This document shows, one piece after another, positions 1 through 9,465 of a stretch of 27,210 nucleotides of DNA. The position numbers and the translations under genes are program-made. Within the stretch, counting starts at the first letter, position 1; the number at the start of each line of letters is the position of its first letter. This DNA is from Pleurotus djamor (Eukaryota; Basidiomycota; Agaricomycetes; Agaricales; Pleurotaceae), in contig JAPEVF010000622.1 of NCBI GenBank assembly GCA_029747585.1, positions 1 to 27,210 on the forward strand, written 5' to 3'. The notes beneath the pieces are model-generated. The model was not told the origin of the DNA, ran no database searches, and saw only the letters and a program-made list of their open reading frames with translations.

Positions 1-522
1 CTGGTCACCGCCATCGACCTCTCCCCACAATTTCTCATCCGGAGACGCGCCTTTGGTCGAGTACAACTGAAGCACGCAGATGGCCGTTCCCGTTCTTCCC
101 CATCCGAAACCGCAGTGCACAAGCGTGCTCTTGTTGGACTTGAAGAAGTGCCAGGCTGCATCGTAGTCCTTGTCCGAAGCGACACCGAAATCTTTGACTT
201 CAACGTGCTTGTAGTTGATCTTGGCAGCTTTAAGGATCGCGAGTTCGGCAGAAGTATACGAGTGCTCGTTGAACGAAAGGATGCTGTCAATCTTCTTCGT
301 GGTGAGGAAGGCCGCGCGTTGTGCGGTCATCTTTTGGGATGAATCCGCTCCGGTGTAGCCTGGGCATGAGGCGCGGTAGAGTTTGTGTCCAGCGAGGACG
401 TATTTGTCGACTTCGGCAAAGCGGTACCAGCCGACTTTGCAAGCTGCATCGGCGAGGGCCTTGTCCTTCTTCCCCATAGGGTATTTGCCGCTGTATGGCA
501 GAGAATCGGCTGGGCAAGACAT
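1..522 (-). CDS. Cysteine-dependent (dual-specificity-like) protein phosphatase, 3' end outside window
   Basis: An open frame of 174 codons runs from ATG at 522 to the window edge with no stop, so the C-terminus is missing. Residues 136-145 read HCGFGWGRTG, a perfect HC-x5-R-T/S phosphatase P-loop (Cys137 nucleophile, Arg143 phosphate binding). Asp111 in the preceding KDF is a candidate general acid. The segment before it (FLTTKKIDSILSFNEHSYT) has the usual beta-strand/helix layout of DSP-type folds. No signal peptide or membrane segment is visible, so a soluble cytosolic enzyme is expected; its substrate is unknown. A canonical 59-nt intron (GTACGT at 585 to TTTTGTAG at 527) lies 4 nt upstream of the ATG and cannot join another in-frame ATG, so it is probably a 5' UTR intron and supports this start. 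The family call is secure from the motif; tyrosine versus dual specificity is not decidable. Confidence 0.82.
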   Translation of the reverse strand, partial: MSCPADSLPYSGKYPMGKKDKALADAACKVGWYRFAEVDKYVLAGHKLYRASCPGYTGADSSQKMTAQRAAFLTTKKIDSILSFNEHSYTSAELAILKAAKINYKHVEVKDFGVASDKDYDAAWHFFKSNKSTLVHCGFGWGRTGTAICVLQLYSTKGASPDEKLWGEVDGGDQ

Positions 523-834
523 GGCTCTACAAAAGAAACGACATCTTCAGGTAAGTGCATTTTCTCCGGGACTGAAATAACGTACGCTGACGGGGAATCG
601 AAGATGATTTAGCGTCTGTGTAGGGTGACAGCATGGAAGTGCTGGTGGTTAAAAGTGAATTTGAACGAGCAAGCTGTCATCTCAAGTGGTTTGGCATTGG
701 GTCTAATGAGAAGGTTGGGGTATGTTCGCGGAAGTGGCGGGTCATTCTGCATGTTATGTTAGCCTGGCTCTGTGGCAGCTGGCATAAACGTAGTCAAATG
801 ACCATAACCACCCAAGAGCTATCGATCTGGCATG
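523..834. other. Intergenic, with 5' leader of the phosphatase gene
   Basis: This stretch holds the probable 5' UTR intron of the phosphatase gene (527-585) and then unique-looking sequence up to the tRNA. I see no further gene. Confidence 0.5.
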
Positions 835-906
835 TCGGATATGGTGTAACGGCTAACATTGCCGCCTTTCACGCGGCAGCTCGGGGTTCGATTCCCCGTA
901 TCCGAA
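835..906 (+). tRNA. tRNA-Glu (anticodon UUC)
   Basis: All arms fold. The acceptor stem is TCGGATA (835-841) paired with TATCCGA (899-905), with A906 as discriminator. The D arm is 844-847 with 856-859 and contains one G-U pair. The anticodon stem is GCCGC (861-865) with GCGGC (873-877), and the loop CTTTCAC places TTC at 868-870. The T arm is CGGGG (882-886) with CCCCG (894-898) around TTCGATT. No intron is present. A TTTT pol III terminator follows at 912-915. The layout matches eukaryotic tRNA-Glu, which reads GAA/GAG codons. Confidence 0.96.
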
Positions 907-1288
907 CACAGTTTTGCACATTTTGCGCTTCCAGCGCGTTTGTTTGGCCTGTCTGTTCTCCGTGGCATCACCGAGAGTGAGTAATAACATTGAATGGATA
1001 TGGTGGCTAATACACGCTAGACAGAGTTCGTAAATCCCCAAAGATGCGTGAATAAGGTAAGCGAATATAAGTGAATGTATATCTAGGATACTAGATGGTT
1101 TGAAGGCTCGTACAACATGGAACATAGGTCCTCCGAAATTGCACTACGACGGCGCGCTATTGTACAACAAGTCGAAAAATTGAATGTCTCTTGGTTTGAA
1201 CTTTGAAGGATGTGCACGAAGGGATTCTGATGGACGACGGTAACTGGTATGTCTGTCGCGTCGCCGATCAATAATGATAATTGGAATC
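907..1288. other. Intergenic between the tRNA and the pheromone gene 3' end
   Basis: After the pol III terminator I see no convincing gene. A partial match to the CCTCCGAAAT box of the 10-12 kb array occurs at about 1130, without the accompanying intron, and is probably incidental. The part near 1288 is likely 3' UTR of the pheromone gene if the proposed 3' UTR intron is real. Confidence 0.4.
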
Positions 1289-1350
1289 CTGATTGAAGAA
1301 ATTTTGATCAGCCACGCCCCTTAGTTCACAGGCAAGACTGCGGTACTCAC
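1289..1350 (-). other. Probable 3' UTR intron of the pheromone precursor gene
   Basis: On the minus strand GTGAGTACCG at 1350-1341 is a strong donor, and TTCAATCAG ends at 1289. The 62-nt length fits the other introns in this window, and branch-like GAACTAAG and GGCTGATC lie inside. It starts about 45 nt past the pheromone stop codon. The donor is seen directly; that this is a spliced 3' UTR intron is inferred. Confidence 0.45.
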
Positions 1351-1395
1351 ATAATTGGTGGTCATGAAGGCATGCATGGATCGCGTGATGCGCGT

Positions 1396-1527
1396 TTAGG
1401 CAATGACACAGTATGCGCCTCCGCCGGATCCGCTGCCCTCTTCGTTGGTAGGGGGCTGATCGAGGACGGTCTCTTCAGCCTTGGGTGCGGTGGAGAAGAA
1501 AGTGGTGATGGCGGCGAAAGAGTCCAT
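1396..1527 (-). CDS. Mating pheromone precursor (lipopeptide, CaaX box CVIA)
   Basis: The frame from ATG at 1527 to TAA at 1396 encodes 43 residues. It starts MDSFAAITTFFSTAPKAEET and ends SGSGGGAYCVIA. Both ends are hallmarks of homobasidiomycete pheromone precursors: an MD-(S/A)-F start, a hydroxyl- and acid-rich pro-part, and a C-terminal C-a-a-X motif. By family knowledge, Cys40 would be farnesylated, the last three residues removed and the new terminus carboxymethylated, while the pro-region is cut off. The small Gly/Ser-rich tail after the acidic NEE (28-30) is the likely mature peptide, but the exact cut is inferred. The peptide would be exported and sensed by a STE3-type receptor on a compatible mate. 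A TATAAA lies at 1650-1645, leaving a leader of roughly 90 nt, and a probable 3' UTR intron lies at 1289-1350. No receptor gene or second precursor was recognised in this window. Confidence 0.85.
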   Translation of the reverse strand: MDSFAAITTFFSTAPKAEETVLDQPPTNEEGSGSGGGAYCVIA

Positions 1528-1644
1528 TGCGAGTTAAGTGAGGTGAGAGTGAGTTTAACGTTAAGCAAGGGGGAGCGTGTGCTGATGCTTTCGCAGTGCC
1601 GAGTAGGTGAGGAACCTGAGGCTCTTCCTGCCTCCTACCATAGG

Positions 1645-1650
1645 TTTATA
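1645..1650 (-). promoter_or_regulatory. TATA box of the pheromone precursor gene
   Basis: TATAAA on the minus strand, inside CATATAAACC, sits 118 bp upstream of the pheromone ATG. If transcription starts about 30 bp downstream, the leader is roughly 90 nt, ending in a pyrimidine-rich tract and ACTCGCAATGG around the ATG. Confidence 0.5.
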
Positions 1651-1654
1651 TGCC

Positions 1655-2376
1655 CCTCAAATCTCGCTGACATATCGTCGCAGACCGAGTGTTCCGACGA
1701 CTTTGATCATGCACCGCCGGAATGGGCTATGGGCGAGATCGTGGTTCCCAATATCCAACACCGCGGCGATGCAGGAACAATAAAGCCACCCAGTTTTGGC
1801 CCTATGAAAGATATATCGATGACGAGGAATATCAGTGTCAAACGACTTCGGGCGGGCCTCCCGCTCGGACGGGATCAATACGACCCCCATAATTTGAATC
1901 TAACCCTGATTGAGGTCCGTTTACTTCCAGCTCAGGTAAGGCACGGTTGATTTACCTTCACTTGGAGGACGTCGTCTTATTGTTTTCGTTTTCCGAGGTC
2001 CAACCTGGTTTTTATTGTTAATACAGACCTTATTGTTAACCATCGATCAGTGAACCCTGATGCTATGATGAAATACATTGTTGAAAACGGTGCTGTCCTT
2101 TTGTCCATCCCGACACTACCGAGGTGCTGCAGAGGAACATAGCCACACACGGTATTTCTAGCTCTAGTGACTACGCACAAACCTGCTCCTACCAAGCACG
2201 GATATCGTCCATAATTCATAGACGGCCTCAAGGCTTGATACTCCCCTTCTTAAGAGGACCACGTGGGCGGTGGTGAGCTTTTGGTCGGCATCTGAGGTTT
2301 TATAGCCTGGGCAGGACTCGCAGTTCTTCACTTCAATATACTGATTTTGAACACTGGCTGTTCAATATCGAGGACG
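1655..2376. other. Intergenic, no gene recognised
   Basis: Upstream region of the pheromone gene and downstream region of the kinase gene. All frames are short and none resembles a known family. In particular I found no seven-helix receptor exon here, although a P/R mating locus would be expected to place one nearby. Confidence 0.4.
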
Positions 2377-3213
2377 TCAAAAAGGGCTGCTAAATCGCCA
2401 GAACTCCTGCTCGACTGCAAGCTCCTCCTCCCATCGACCGAATATCTCGTCGAGTAAGGCTTGCCACTCATGGTAAGCATCGGTTGCGTAATATGATCTC
2501 GTCCATTCCCAATATTGGGGAAACCACGCAAGGCCTGCCCAGTCGATTAGGCCAGATAAGCGGCCCTGGTCATCTACAAGTATGTTCTGCGGTGCCAGAT
2601 CATTGTGATGGAGACAGAGGGGATAGGTTCTTGTGTGAACGGGCTCCGCGAGTGCTTGGAGACGCTCCTGTTCTGGTAGCCACAGTCGCGCATAAAGAAA
2701 ACGATAAAAATCCATTTCAGTAGTGAAGGGCCCGATCCTGTCGTCTGTTACACGGAAACACCTGAAGGCACCTCCGTCTACTGCGCAGATTCTGGGTCCC
2801 TCTCGGGGAGGTGGTATCGAACGAAGCTGATCAAAGATTTCCTTAATATCAAGGGCGAGCAGAGACCGCTGATGGGAGGACATCCTGCATAGACGATCTT
2901 CGAGTGGCTTGCCAGGCAAACCTGTCATGACGATGAAAGCACCACTACGAACGGAGATGGCGTCGACCAGCCGCGGAATGGGTCCCACTACGCGTTCATT
3001 GAGGAAGTGTAGCGCGTGAGCTTCGTTCATGTCGACGTAGAGTCCGACTTTAGCGTACATGTTGAAGGGTAGGCGAAAACAACAAGGCGATGAAGTACGG
3101 CCATACAGCCGAATTCCAAGCGCGACCAGCTTCTGGTAAGTCCAGAGACGAATGTTCTCCGGAAAGCGGATCCAACAGTTGAGCAGCACTGGGCATGCCC
3201 ATCGTTTGTTCAT
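2377..3213 (-). CDS. APH-family (aminoglycoside phosphotransferase-like) kinase, fungal type
   Basis: A single uninterrupted frame of 278 residues runs from ATG at 3213 to the stop at 2377. The same frame extends to a GTG at 3270, but the ATG is the first conventional start. The N-lobe has a candidate ATP-binding Lys in YAKVGLY and a Glu/Ala helix NEAHALHFL. IPRLVDAI and the hinge-like FIVMTGLPGKPL are typical of fungal APH proteins. The catalytic loop HNDLAPQNILVD (residues 203-214) supplies Asp205 and Asn210, and IDWAGLAWFP (223-232) supplies the metal-binding Asp224. The C-terminal part is aromatic-rich (PQYWEWTRSYY). In fungi this family is large and its substrates are mostly unknown small molecules; antibiotic resistance should not be assumed. 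Both catalytic motifs are intact, so it is probably active. Confidence 0.85.
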   Translation of the reverse strand: MNKRWACPVLLNCWIRFPENIRLWTYQKLVALGIRLYGRTSSPCCFRLPFNMYAKVGLYVDMNEAHALHFLNERVVGPIPRLVDAISVRSGAFIVMTGLPGKPLEDRLCRMSSHQRSLLALDIKEIFDQLRSIPPPREGPRICAVDGGAFRCFRVTDDRIGPFTTEMDFYRFLYARLWLPEQERLQALAEPVHTRTYPLCLHHNDLAPQNILVDDQGRLSGLIDWAGLAWFPQYWEWTRSYYATDAYHEWQALLDEIFGRWEEELAVEQEFWRFSSPF

Positions 3214-3370
3214 AGCCTCGTGACCAGGCCGCGATGAGGGTGTCGAGTTGGAAACTTTGAGAATGTACACGTAAGCAACAAGCTTTCACTTTATTTGTAC
3301 AAGCTAAAGCTAGGCCTTCCGGCTTTCCATAGTTCTCCAAATCTGTAGTACATGAAAACTACATTAGACT

Positions 3371-5027
3371 TTATTTCTTGACGAATGTAGTCATTCCCTG
3401 GATGTTAGCGGCGTCTGCAAATGTGCGCAAGGCGTCAGCTGAACCTCGGAAGGTGAAGGCGAAGGGCTTACTCAAAGTCAACCCAGCCCTCCGTGAAGGG
3501 CCGGCGAGGTCCAATTGTTGGATGGGTTTGGCCTGACCAGGGGCGTCCAAGGAAAGGACGTCGATCGAAGTGACATTTGCTGCCAGGACATACAAGAAGC
3601 TATATCGAGCAACGGGTTCATGTGACAGGCATGAGAGGCCAAAGGATAAACTTACTCTCGTCCCCCAATCGAAGCAATGTCATCTTCGACAGTGCCACGC
3701 CCTTTTCCAAGCGGGTATTGCTGATAGGCATCATTGATTACTGCGATTTCACCGCAAATTCATGGTGTGCTCACCTTGACAATTGAACCCTGAAGGTTAT
3801 CGTCCACGTTGACTTCAGTAATAGTTGCCGTCTGAACGTCCGTAAGATAGAAGTTGCCTGTAGACTTGCTGAACGCAGTCCAGCAAGTAGCGAGTTGTCC
3901 ATCAATCGTCACCGTACTCTTTCGCTGTCCCGCACGGTCGATGATCTGGAAACCGACACCAGCATCTGTTGCGAGGATTACTTCCTTCCCAGGGAGGAAA
4001 GCCATTCCAAATGGAAGCAGCCCTCCCTCTGCACTGGCTACTTGAACGGGAGCTTGAGCGAGGGTCCCATCACTTTGGAAAGGGAAAACAGTGAATCCAC
4101 CGGGAGTCGGCGGGGTGCCTTTGACCGAAACGATGAGAGCATCATTGGTTTCGGCAAACAAAATGTGAGATACTGCTCCCTCAGGTCCAGTCTCTGGGGT
4201 CGTTTGGTTCAGACCGAGGGACCGATTCGTGCCAGTGATGGACACAAGACCACGCTTTTGGTCAACTTGGAAACAACTAGGGAGGAGGGGATGTTAGATT
4301 CGAAGAGATAAAATGCAAGCGTGGATCTTACTTGACTCCGTTCAAGGCGCCGCCGTTCAATGCACAGACGCGTTTGCCATCGGGACTGAAAGCCAGAGAC
4401 ACGGGGAATTCACCACCGCTACTCGTGGGTTTCCCAATCATACGGAGATCAGTGGGGTCATTGGGGTTTATGCTGAAGAGGGAGATGGTATTCGAGCCAG
4501 GCTGTTTATCGCGGTTAAATTGTTTTTTAGACTTGACAGGCTTGTGGGAAGTGAAGACAAGGATTCCTCACGTTAACCGCAGCCAAAAGATTGGCTGCCG
4601 AGGACACTTTGACGGCGCCTTGACTGAACAACGGGTCTGGGGCATTGAGGTCTGCTAACCCATGTGCGCCAAGACCGTCAGTGCTAATGGCACGCCTGAG
4701 AGTCTATTGATCACATTCTAGCTCAAGAGTAATAACTTGATGAGTTAACAACATACTAGTTTTCCATTAGAACCTATATCGGCACCAACGATGAAGCTGC
4801 CTTCTGGCTCGTTGGTAAGGACTAAATAAAAGGTCAGGTGAGTTACCCGAGGTAGGGTTCGACGAAGACTCACAGTAAGCTGCACCAGATGCCGCTCCAA
4901 GGGCAATCCCCATTTCTTTGCGGCTGCTAGAGTTTTCTTGAGCTCTCTGGTCGAATTCGAGAGGGTTCGCGGCAGTCGAAACGAGGAGAAGGGAAAGAAC
5001 TACGGATGCGGAAGAAATGAACTTCAT
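3371..5027 (-). CDS. Secreted lactonase / carboxymuconate-cyclase-like beta-propeller, seven exons
   Basis: Exons on the minus strand: 5027-4874, 4821-4757, 4703-4572, 4501-4332, 4276-3775, 3720-3656 and 3599-3371. All six introns are GT-AG, 52 to 70 nt, and all joins keep frame: 1317 nt, 438 residues. The start MKFISSASVVLSLLLVSTA is a clear signal peptide, with cleavage likely near residues 20-22. FLTNEPEGSFIVGADIGS and LAFSPDGKRVCALNGG are typical strand pairs of the seven-bladed lactonase propeller (PF10282-like, related to 3-carboxymuconate cyclase and 6-phosphogluconolactonase folds). Many fungal members are secreted and uncharacterised, so the reaction is unknown. A TATA-like element is at 5240-5231. 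The last exon ends with a short basic tail. Splice sites were placed by eye but are mutually consistent. Confidence 0.83.
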
Positions 5028-5230
5028 CTTGGAAGGTTTTGTGGGGTTTGAGGCAATGCGCGGTTTTTCAATTGAACTTTTAAAGTGTGTTCAGAGTAGC
5101 TTCGAGAGAGGAAAGTCACGAAGATGGACAGGCAAGGAGACCCAGTCTCGAGGATTTAAATGAAAGCTACTCTAGAAGAAGGGTTGTGAGAAAAGGTGAA
5201 GAGGATGCCGAGTCCAATGCGAAATTGAGT

Positions 5231-5240
5231 GTATTTATAT
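5231..5240 (-). promoter_or_regulatory. TATA-like element upstream of the beta-propeller gene
   Basis: ATATAAATAC on the minus strand lies about 205 bp upstream of the ATG at 5027. This is somewhat far and would imply a leader of about 170 nt, so the assignment is tentative. Confidence 0.3.
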
Positions 5241-7725
5241 TCTCCATGATGATGCCGACGTGCACCCCGTGACGGTATTAGTGTAAGGATTGGTAAGGAT
5301 GGGAAGCGCTTCATCGCATGTCCGAGTAGGTAGTATGCATTGCCGTCGCAGTCGATCTAGTGATACAGGTAACCCCACGACGTGGTTCAGATGGAGGAGA
5401 GGGGACATTCACAGTCACAGGCTTCCGCAGATAGGTTCCAGGTGCGCTGCTAGGCGACAACAGAGTAACGATCCAAGTAACTCTTTCCAGCAGGTAGCCA
5501 ATTTGATGTCGATATTTCCGGCATCAGGCATTATGATGCTGCGGGATGGCAAGTCGCAGACCGTGGATTCGAATTGTGTGCTGCGTGCCGTTTAAATTGT
5601 AGACATCGAGGTAGGCTAGATTTGAAGACTGGGACAATATCATCCCAGAATACCGGCGAACGCGAAGGGTGTCGCATCCTTATGGCGTCTTTCATTACGG
5701 CTTTTACGTGTAGCCCAAGAATGAGGCCGGTACCCCCTAGAACCAGAGCCCTGGCAGGGCTTTCCAATATCAACCGGTCAACCTCGCGAAGTCTATGTCG
5801 AGGCCAAGTAGGTTCGTTTTCGAACGGTGCGTGACTCCAACGCATACCTAGATGGGGACAAAGAACTCATGAGATGGAATTCTGAGACGTGCACGTCCGT
5901 ATATGACAGAAAGACATACCCGAAATGTAAGAACATGTCAATAAGTTGATTGATATCCCAAGTGTGGTAATGACTCCCACCCATCACAAAGTCTGCCGTG
6001 AAAATTCAACCACATCCCCACGTAGTGTAGAACCCTTTCGATGCCTGTGTGTTCTCCTGTCGGTGCCGTGGTTGAGGACGCATCTTATAGGTATAGAAGC
6101 TATCAACGCGCTCCGAATTAATGCTTGCGGCTCGTTTCGCGTGCTTTGCCCATAAGCCTCGTTAGAACCACTTGAATTCGGGTTCGTGCTCTAGATTGAT
6201 CGACCAGAGAGTCGGTAGCTAATTATAGTGGCAAGGATGTTGGTTTGGAAACTTTTGATAGTACGATAATGTAAGAGATGGTGGTCACGCTTCAAGCAAG
6301 TGCAAGCTTAGCGCTTCAAGCATACGAGAGGGCGCCTATAGACTTAAGCCCCAGTGGAAAGTCCCCAGGCCGGCTTTGGCGCGGTTAGGCGCCACCAGTC
6401 TTGGCAGGCTGCATTGGGTGATGGTAGGCCAAGGTTGTCTCGCGTAGAATATTTCGTTTCGAGTCCATAACGAAAGTTCATGNTTTTTTTTGCCTTGAAC
6501 TCTCAAATNAAAAAAAAAGACTGGAACATTGCTGGAACACGAACAAAATTTCGATTGAAGTCGCTCTCCCAATTTCCCACGTTCGGCTACTTATTTACTC
6601 TTCCATTGGTGTCTTTCCTGACTTCACCCTCTCGTCACTACCTCCACCATCGGCGTCGTGTGTGCGCGTCTCCCTCCATCATCTGAGACAACTCTGCTTC
6701 TATCGCACCCTCGAACTCTCTGCTGTATCAAGAGTCGTCTGCCTCCCGGGCTAAAACATCTGGTTGGTCTAGCCTCCGAGTTGCCATCGGCATTGCAATG
6801 GGGGGAGTATCGCCTCGCACGACGGTCCACGGGAGGATACTAGATGAAGTAGAGATGTATATCTGCTCAAGATAGCTGGTCTATGGCATTGCCAACATAG
6901 TCAGTGAATAAACCATCTTCGTTGCCCAATCCACTGACTGTATGCACATTTGCTGCCTATCCCATTTGCCATCGAGTCGCTCCCATTACCCTCCATCGAC
7001 CATCACCTCCTTTCTACCCCACGTATGCCCTTATTTTCACGATGACTGGATCTTCTGAATACACTGACCATCTACCCGGGTCGTATCGCCAATTCGTAGG
7101 CGTCCGCCAAGTCCAGATGAAGCTAATATGAAGCTTTGTCTTCCTGTCAACGAGCTCGAGAAATGCAAGGTCCTGGTCTACTTATATACCCGTGATACGC
7201 TTGACACTGATTTCCTCGTAGATTTCCCAAAGCAACCACGATGCCCCGAATGATTGATGAGTTCGGTAATCAGTGAGTTCATCATCCCCGTCGTAGTTCA
7301 CATAACTGATATGGTTCCTTGTAGCCATCGGTCATCTCAGCCTATCGCATGCGTACATGAACTGGATTCGTTTCGTGGGTTCTTGATGGGCAGGGTGCGA
7401 GTGGGGGCAACGATGCGAGGATCAACGAGAAAAATGTGTATTACTTAGTTTTGTAGCCTAACGTAGCCAGTACAGACCAATGACAGCCATTTTCAAACTA
7501 CACGAGCCGAATGAATTGATTGTATGCCAAAACCAGGTGGAGGGAGTGACCAAATTGTTTGAGATAGTCTTACGTTGTTTTCCACCGATGCTCACCTTCC
7601 ACAGCCGATCTCAGACTTTTTTCATAGTCTATATTCCGATTTTCCTAGCGCCAGGAGCCTCCCATAGTCTCGAGCTCTCTCGGACTACTCCCAGCTATTC
7701 CGGCCTAGAAAGTTTCCACTAGGTG
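5241..7725. other. Gene-poor stretch of about 2.5 kb
   Basis: No recognisable family is encoded. One weak minus-strand frame (5531-5845) is listed separately. The stretch has two N positions beside homopolymers (6483 next to T8, 6509 next to A8) and a third N at 7729 just beyond it. No terminal inverted repeats, transposase or reverse transcriptase motifs were seen. Confidence 0.4.
5531..5845 (-). CDS. Weak hypothetical frame, possible membrane segment
   Basis: The frame runs from ATG at 5845 to the stop at 5531, 104 residues. The middle part ARALVLGGTGLILGLHVKAV could form one membrane segment, followed by a basic stretch. Codon choice is not strongly biased and I know no family with this pattern. 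It is listed because it is the best frame in a long gene-poor region; chance is a real alternative. Confidence 0.15.
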   Translation of the reverse strand: MRWSHAPFENEPTWPRHRLREVDRLILESPARALVLGGTGLILGLHVKAVMKDAIRMRHPSRSPVFWDDIVPVFKSSLPRCLQFKRHAAHNSNPRSATCHPAAS

Positions 7726-7977
7726 TCANCGGCTCAAGTTTCCGCATACGATGTATGCGTGGAACTCGATCAGGTCCTGGGCGGTGTACCTTCTACCTGA
7801 GTGCCAAGCTCGTCCACACACCATCCTTCCCTCGGCTAAACGCATCGTTCTTGCGACACCCGACCTGCAAGTGTAGAACACGTCCTGCTTGATATTGGAG
7901 CTGGCTGTACTTGTCAGGATTGAAATGGGTGGTTGATAGTTGTTTCCGTGTTGGGTCATCTTCTCAATCGAAACCAT
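7726..7977 (-). CDS. Short hypothetical protein
   Basis: ATG at 7977 to TGA at 7726, 83 residues, no introns. The C-terminal half (DVFYTCRSGVARTMRLAEG, then YTAQDLIEFHAYIVCGN) reads like protein rather than shadow, with mixed hydrophobic and charged residues. The penultimate codon contains the N at 7729, so the end may be wrong if a base is missing there. No family recognised and no signal peptide. It could be one exon of a larger gene. Confidence 0.22.
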   Translation of the reverse strand: MVSIEKMTQHGNNYQPPISILTSTASSNIKQDVFYTCRSGVARTMRLAEGRMVCGRAWHSGRRYTAQDLIEFHAYIVCGNLSX

Positions 7978-8274
7978 TCGTGGTCACTCCTTAAAGGCCC
8001 CGTAAGTAGTCGGACGCGAAGGGAATAAGTATGATGTTTCGATCGGGTATGATATATGATAGCTCAGTACCATGAGTTAAGTCTACGTTGGTGGTATTCA
8101 CGTCCCATTAACACCCCTACTGGCAAATCGAAGTCCATCCCGGACATGAATACATTCCATAGCCTTGTGATCAGTCTTTGCAGACCAAGAAATGGGGCGC
8201 GATAGGTACTACTATGAACTGAGTTTCTAGAACACAAACTCAAGCACGAGGTAAGTATGTGACGTAGGTACGAT

Positions 8275-9465
8275 TCAATCACCGCGGAGACCTATGTAGG
8301 CTAGAGGCGATGTTAGATGAGTGAATTCGTTAATCAGAACCCAAAGTTCTCTATATACTCTATCAAGAGGGTTCGATTGCAATCGAACGATCTCAATTTG
8401 ACCCCTCCGAGTCGNAAAAAAAAACGTCGGAGATTTGGGACACTTGATCGGGAAGTGATCGTGGTGACGGTGGATATTTGCGACTTGGACGCCCGCAACT
8501 AAATCGAGTGAGCAAGTGATGCAAGCTGTGCAACGAGGAACAAAGACGTACTGTATTGATCACGACCGGCTTGATTAAGGGTGCACGAAGACACAGCGAC
8601 ATTGCGTGCGGATGGGAGGATGCTCAGCATGGACGGTTGTATCCCCGAGGCTGGTGGATGAACGAACAATTCGCTGTCGGTGTCATGGTTATTTCTGAGG
8701 TCATCCTCGAATTGCTCGGCGACCACGCTGTATGGACTGGCTCTATCTTCGACTTGATAGGCGCATGTTCAGCAGGGACTAATGAATGAGGGCAGAAAAC
8801 GTACTAGGACAAGACGAAGATATCTCTAAGTTATACAACAAGTCGGAGAGCCTTGCCATTTGAGAGCCCAGGTCGTTATTGACATGGTCTTCAATACGGC
8901 TGGTCCACCTTTCTCGAGGACGAGCCGATGAAGGCCCCGATGGGTCGAGATTGGTGTCTCTGCCAGAGTGTCTTCCGGAGCGTAAAGTCGCCATTCGTAC
9001 GCTCAAGTCTGCAAGGATAGTCGACTAGGTTTGTGTGTAGAAGTGGCGAGGGGGGAAGGGAGAACCGACGGGAGTGGGCGAAGCGCGCAACAGACTGGGC
9101 ATACAGCTTCATTGACATCCATCGACACTGCTAGTCGGTGTATCTGGGTGGCAAGCGCCGAATCACTCAATGCTGTCAATTCTACCCCGTAAGACATACA
9201 GATAGAAGGTTACGCACATGCCACTCACCCGGATCGCATACGAGACTGGAAAACCAACGAGGTGCCAAGCCCTGCGCATCGGAGCGATGAGCAAGGATCA
9301 GGGGTTGATCAGGGGACGCCGCCTGCGTCACTGGAGTCACGCAGTCACGAATCACGTCACCTTCTTCCTCCCAAACCACCGAGACATTGTACACCGCTGC
9401 CAGCGTAACAAACACACGGCTGGGCGAAGAAGACGTGAGCTTTCTCGGGAGCTCATGGGATGAAG
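8275..9465 (-). CDS. Multi-exon gene of unknown function with an Asn/Gln/Gly element; 5' end unresolved
   Basis: Five exons join in frame on the minus strand: 9465-9229, 9172-9105, 9024-8805, 8752-8552 and 8498-8275. The introns are 56, 80, 52 and 53 nt. Three are canonical (GTGAGT..ACAG, GTATGC..CTAG, GTACGT..TTAG); the one at 8804-8753 needs an AAG acceptor. The product includes RIEDHVNNDLGSQMARLSDL, then the element SARNVAVSSCTLNQAGRDQY just before the last intron. That element closely resembles one in the gene at 12584-13582. Short elements of this kind precede larger domains in many Agaricomycete proteins, but here no known domain follows, only LDRVYRELWVLINEFTHLTS and a stop at 8275. 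The last exon contains N8415 beside A9 (+ strand), so its frame is uncertain. No in-frame ATG lies in the first exon; an upstream start near 9690 could not be joined cleanly. Confidence 0.42.

Noticed and set aside
1129..1143. CCTCCGAAATT box near the pheromone gene as another module copy
   Set aside because: No donor at the expected distance and no flanking similarity.
1372..1950. 192-codon plus-strand frame over the pheromone region
   Set aside because: It is the antisense of the pheromone gene and its upstream region; composition is uneven and no family fits.
2377..3270. GTG 3270 as start of the APH-like kinase
   Set aside because: Nuclear fungal genes start at ATG; ATG 3213 keeps all recognised kinase motifs.
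5246..8270. Transposon or STE3 receptor in the gene-poor stretch
   Set aside because: No transposase, reverse transcriptase or seven-helix motif, terminal repeats or target-site duplications found by reading. A profile search could still find diverged remains.
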